Positions 6,246 through 8,690 of a stretch of DNA of 8,690 nucleotides are shown here, one piece after another; within the stretch, counting starts at the first letter, position 1; every line of letters starts with the position of its first letter. A program made the translations under genes and the position numbers. Under the pieces are notes generated by a model, which ran no database searches, was not told the origin of the DNA, and saw only the letters and a list, made by a program, of their open reading frames with translations. The stretch spans positions 1 to 8,690 of the forward strand of contig JBFHFS010000097.1 of the NCBI GenBank assembly GCA_041583495.1. Direction: 5' to 3'. This DNA is from JBFHFS01 sp041583495. Lineage in GTDB: Bacteria; Bacteroidota; Bacteroidia; Bacteroidales; Marinilabiliaceae.

Positions 6246-7844
6246 ATGTCTAAACTATTCTATTTTATTTGTCTGTTAGTAACGACTTTTTTTTCCACAA
6301 GCAGTTGTATTGCTCAACAGCAGCAACAAAGTCAAATTAAAATTCATGTGGATGAAAAAACCTCATGGTGGTCGGGAGTCATAAGCCAGGGCGAAATGAT
6401 GCCATTACAAAATGGTTATAAATTAATTATGGATGATAATTATGGCAACCAGTTACAACCGATGCTTCTCTCCAGTGAGGGGCAGGTTATTTGGTCGGAA
6501 AATATATTTAACATCTCAGTGGGAGATGATGTGTTAACGGTAACCTCTCCCGATTCATCGTTGATTTATTTACAAGTGGGGGAAACATTGAGGGATGGCT
6601 TCAAATTTGCTTCAGAAAAATATTTTCCACCTTCGGGCAAATTACCTGATCAGTTGTTATTTTCAAAACCTCAGTATAATACCTGGATCGAATTGATGTA
6701 CGACCAGAATCAGGAAGATATCCTAAAATATGCCAATCAAATAATTGCAAACAATTTTCCTCCGGGAGTTTTGATGATAGACGATAATTGGCAGGAAGAC
6801 TATGGGAAATGGACCTTTCATGAAGGCCGTTTTTCCGATCCCAAAATGATGGTCGACTCACTTCATGCAATGGGATTTAAGGTGATGTTGTGGGTGTGCC
6901 CTACTGTTAGTCCCGATTGTGATGTGTTCCGTAAACTCATGGATGAAGATCTGCTTTTAGAGGACCAGGCTGGAAATCCAGCCATTGTAGAATGGTGGAA
7001 TGGATATAGTGGGATCCTTGATCTTTCAAAAAAACAAACAGAGCAATGGTTTAAAGATCAACTGAACCATCTGGTGGAAACCTATGGTGTTGATGGTTTT
7101 AAGTTGGACGCCGGTGATTTTGAATTCTATAGCCACTGTTATTCGGATGGGGAAAAAGTAATCCCTCAGGAACATTGTCTATTGTATGCCAGGGTTGGGC
7201 TCGGTTTTCCCTTGAATGAATACAGGGCTATGTGGAAAATGGCCGGGCAACCTCTTGTGAACCGTTTACGCGATAAACGTCATAATTGGGAAGATTTACA
7301 TAAATTAGTAACGGATATTTTAGTGCAGGGAATTATGGGATATAGCTTTGCCTGCCCCGACATGATTGGGGGGGGAGAATTCCAATCTTTTTTACGCACT
7401 GAAACTATAGACCAGGAATTGGTTGTTAGATCTGCTCAATGTCATGCTTTAATGCCCATGATGCAATTCTCGGTTGCTCCCTGGCGGATTTTGGACAATA
7501 AACATCTGGAAGCGTGCAAGAAAGCCGTGGAAATACGAGAAAGATTTGTTCCTTTAATTCTGGAATTAGCCGAACAATCAGCAGCTTCGGGTGAACCCAT
7601 TGTTCGCCCAATGGAGTATGTTTTTCCCCACCAGGGCTATGATACGGTAAAGAATCAGTTTATGCTGGGCAACGACATTCTTGTGGCTCCTGTCCTTGAA
7701 AAAGGGGCCCTGAGTCGAAAGGTAATACTCCCCAAAGGGAAATGGATAGATGATTTGGGTACTGTTCATAAAGGAGGTAAGTCGGTGAATATAGAAGTTT
7801 CGTTGGAGCGTTTGCCTTATTTCAAAAAACTAAAAAAGAGCTAA
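6246..7844 (+). CDS. Secreted GH31 glycosidase, MYORG-like alpha-galactosidase type
   Basis: A 532-residue protein. Residues 1 to about 24 form a signal peptide; Cys21 follows 'STSS', a poor lipobox, so cleavage near 'IAQ' is as likely as lipidation. An N-terminal beta-domain (about 30-140) precedes the GH31 barrel. Barrel motifs are 'VLMIDDNW' (175-182), 'GFKVMLWVCP' (210-219), 'VDGFKLDAGD' (282-291, nucleophile candidate Asp288), 'RHNWEDLHKLV' (345-355, acid/base candidate Asp350), 'ACPDMIGGGEF' (369-379) and 'ALMPMMQFSVAPWR' (401-414). A small C-terminal beta-domain follows. The 62-residue gap between the two aspartates fits GH31. The 'PDMIGG' and 'MPMMQFS.PPWR'-like motifs resemble the MYORG clade, whose human member is an alpha-galactosidase. 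Bacterial alpha-GalNAc- and sulfoquinovose-active GH31 members remain alternatives. The coding sequence carries an eight-G run at 7368-7375. Confidence 0.9.
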   Translation: MSKLFYFICLLVTTFFSTSSCIAQQQQQSQIKIHVDEKTSWWSGVISQGEMMPLQNGYKLIMDDNYGNQLQPMLLSSEGQVIWSENIFNISVGDDVLTVTSPDSSLIYLQVGETLRDGFKFASEKYFPPSGKLPDQLLFSKPQYNTWIELMYDQNQEDILKYANQIIANNFPPGVLMIDDNWQEDYGKWTFHEGRFSDPKMMVDSLHAMGFKVMLWVCPTVSPDCDVFRKLMDEDLLLEDQAGNPAIVEWWNGYSGILDLSKKQTEQWFKDQLNHLVETYGVDGFKLDAGDFEFYSHCYSDGEKVIPQEHCLLYARVGLGFPLNEYRAMWKMAGQPLVNRLRDKRHNWEDLHKLVTDILVQGIMGYSFACPDMIGGGEFQSFLRTETIDQELVVRSAQCHALMPMMQFSVAPWRILDNKHLEACKKAVEIRERFVPLILELAEQSAASGEPIVRPMEYVFPHQGYDTVKNQFMLGNDILVAPVLEKGALSRKVILPKGKWIDDLGTVHKGGKSVNIEVSLERLPYFKKLKKS

Positions 7845-8014
7845 TATTTATCGACCTTGTATTTAGATGTCTTTTGGTCTATCGTGTTGATAATGATGTT
7901 TCTGGCCCTGGGGTGTTAAGCCTCGTTTTGAATAATTTTTGGGCACAAGAGAATGCAAGAAGAGTTTGAAAACTAATGGAACCAATGAGTGTAAAACTAA
8001 TTTATACTGAGAAT

Positions 8015-8452
8015 ATGAGAATCTATGAAGCCACCATTGTAACCGATGCCCTTGTTTCTGCTTTTCAAAATTTGATTCCACAACTTTCGCCCCATAGTCC
8101 TTTGCCTTCAAAATCCGACCTTGAAGAGATAATAAATTCGGATAACACAAAAGTTTTTTTAGCTGAAAAGGACCGTATTATTGGCACTCTAACTCTTGTG
8201 TTTACTAAAATTCCCACCGGGAATAAAGTTTTGATTGAGGATGTTGTTGTTGATGATGCCGCTAAAGGCAAAGGGGTGGGTAAGGAACTTGTTAAGTTTG
8301 CGATCAACTATGTTTGGAGTAAAGGAATCAATCAGATCAATTTAACCTCAATCCCGGAAAGGATTGCCGCAAACAGACTTTATCAGGGGTTAGGTTTTGT
8401 AAAAAGAGATACAAATGTTTATCGATTAACAAAAAGTATTATTCCTATTTGA
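8015..8452 (+). CDS. GNAT family N-acetyltransferase
   Basis: A 145-residue protein from ATG 8015, where 'MRIYEATIVTD' matches the usual first strand of GNAT enzymes; in-frame ATGs at 7976 and 7985 would add up to 13 residues. Residue numbers here count from 8015. The acetyl-CoA motif A is 'VLIEDVVVDDAAKGKGVGKE' (72-91), where 'KGKGVG' fits the Q/R-x-x-G-x-G/A pyrophosphate loop with Lys84 in the first position. Motif B is 'AANRLYQGLGFVKRD' (118-132), with Asn120 and Tyr123. GNAT proteins acetylate amines on antibiotics, polyamines, amino acids or protein ends; the acceptor here is unknown. No signal peptide, so it is cytoplasmic. It lies 170 bases after the GH31 gene with no shared theme and an intrinsic terminator beyond it, so it is probably a separate unit. 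Confidence 0.88.
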   Translation: MRIYEATIVTDALVSAFQNLIPQLSPHSPLPSKSDLEEIINSDNTKVFLAEKDRIIGTLTLVFTKIPTGNKVLIEDVVVDDAAKGKGVGKELVKFAINYVWSKGINQINLTSIPERIAANRLYQGLGFVKRDTNVYRLTKSIIPI

Positions 8453-8501
8453 TTAAGAGTGATTTAATCAAAACGAAGGGGGGATATCAAAAGTAAAAAT
8501 A

Positions 8502-8529
8502 TGTACCTGAAAGGGTACAATAATTTTTT
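8502..8529 (+). terminator. Intrinsic terminator after the GNAT gene
   Basis: TGTACCT (8502-8508) pairs with GGGTACA (8513-8519), six Watson-Crick pairs plus one T-G pair, closed by a GAAA tetraloop (8509-8512). A six-T run follows at 8524-8529. Stem, stable loop and T-run together suit a rho-independent terminator 50 bases after the stop codon. A separate AT-only 9-bp stem at 8448-8472 overlaps the stop codon but lacks a T-run. Confidence 0.65.
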
Positions 8530-8690
8530 GTTAAGAGAACTAACTTTAAGTTTTTTGTCTTTTTATGCGCTATGGCATGTAAAACGCTCGAGTGATTGTA
8601 AAACAACGTTTGGGGGTAGAGTGGGAAGCATTTTTTAGCACCCTGATAAGGGCAGGTTAAATTTAATAAAGGGCATCATAGCGGCTTTCC
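8530..8690. other. Terminal stretch without a supported gene
   Basis: No ORF of useful length is open to the right edge on either strand. On the minus strand, bases 8688-8635 are open for 17 codons to a stop, which could be the tail of a gene beyond the window, but the piece is too short to support. The rest is AT-rich, with poly-T runs at about 8549-8567 and 8631-8636. Confidence 0.4.

Noticed and set aside
8448..8472. 9-bp AT-rich inverted repeat with a 7-base loop over the GNAT stop codon
   Set aside because: Only one G-C pair in the stem and no T-run after it. The hairpin at 8502-8529 is a far better terminator.
8641..8652. CCCT-GATA-AGGG mini-hairpin near the right edge
   Set aside because: Four-bp stem with no T-run on either strand.
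8635..8688. Minus-strand 17-codon open stretch reaching the right edge
   Set aside because: Too short to separate a gene tail from chance; no motif recognised.
1..8690. Search for CRISPR arrays, toxin-antitoxin or defence genes, transposases, tRNA and SusC/SusD genes
   Set aside because: No regularly spaced repeats, no transposase or TonB-receptor motifs, no tRNA-like fold and no defence-type domains were seen. The window is a carbohydrate-enzyme region.

Overview
The window looks like a piece of a Bacteroidota chromosome, probably a glycan-degrading member of the Marinilabiliales/Prolixibacteraceae type. That taxon is an inference from gene style, not a database match. The clues are moderate-to-low GC, AT-rich leaders without clear Shine-Dalgarno sites, exported enzymes with 'NRR(N/D)FIK' Tat signals, short lipobox signals, and a run of same-strand carbohydrate enzymes. 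All confident genes are on the + strand. No SusC/SusD pair, sulfatase, transposase, RNA gene, CRISPR array or defence gene was found.

Layout. Bases 1-142 are the last 46 codons of a cytoplasmic sugar phosphate isomerase/epimerase. A 460-base gap (143-602) follows, with a weak hairpin, a perfect 18-bp palindrome (311-328) and a short coding-like fragment (498-593). Next come a lipoprotein amidohydrolase (603-1670) and a Tat-exported, uncharacterised TIM-barrel protein resembling DUF4832/clan GH-A (1730-3304). The gap at 3305-3550 appears to hold a decayed gene readable only across frameshifts. A NagX-like (DUF5009/HGSNAT-type) membrane acetyltransferase follows (3560-4669). A Tat-exported GH109-type Gfo/Idh/MocA lipoprotein (4763-6208) and a secreted GH31 enzyme of the MYORG-like alpha-galactosidase type (6246-7844) lie only 37 bp apart. 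A GNAT acetyltransferase (8015-8452) and a good intrinsic terminator (8502-8529) end the readable part. The last 160 bases hold nothing I can call.

How the genes may work together (inference). The GH109 and GH31 proteins would both remove alpha-linked galactose-type sugars (GalNAc and Gal) outside the cytoplasm, using a pre-folded NAD-dependent enzyme and a classical retaining glycosidase. The GH-A-like protein could attack another linkage in the same glycan. The NagX-like protein could transfer acetyl groups across the inner membrane to an amino sugar. The isomerase fits downstream sugar catabolism, while the exported amidohydrolase has no obvious substrate. The GNAT gene has a separate leader and is probably unrelated.

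The least explained items are the exported GH-A-like protein with its unusual CCCGGG richness, the two decayed coding fragments, and the isolated palindrome. No wholly new multi-gene system is evident.
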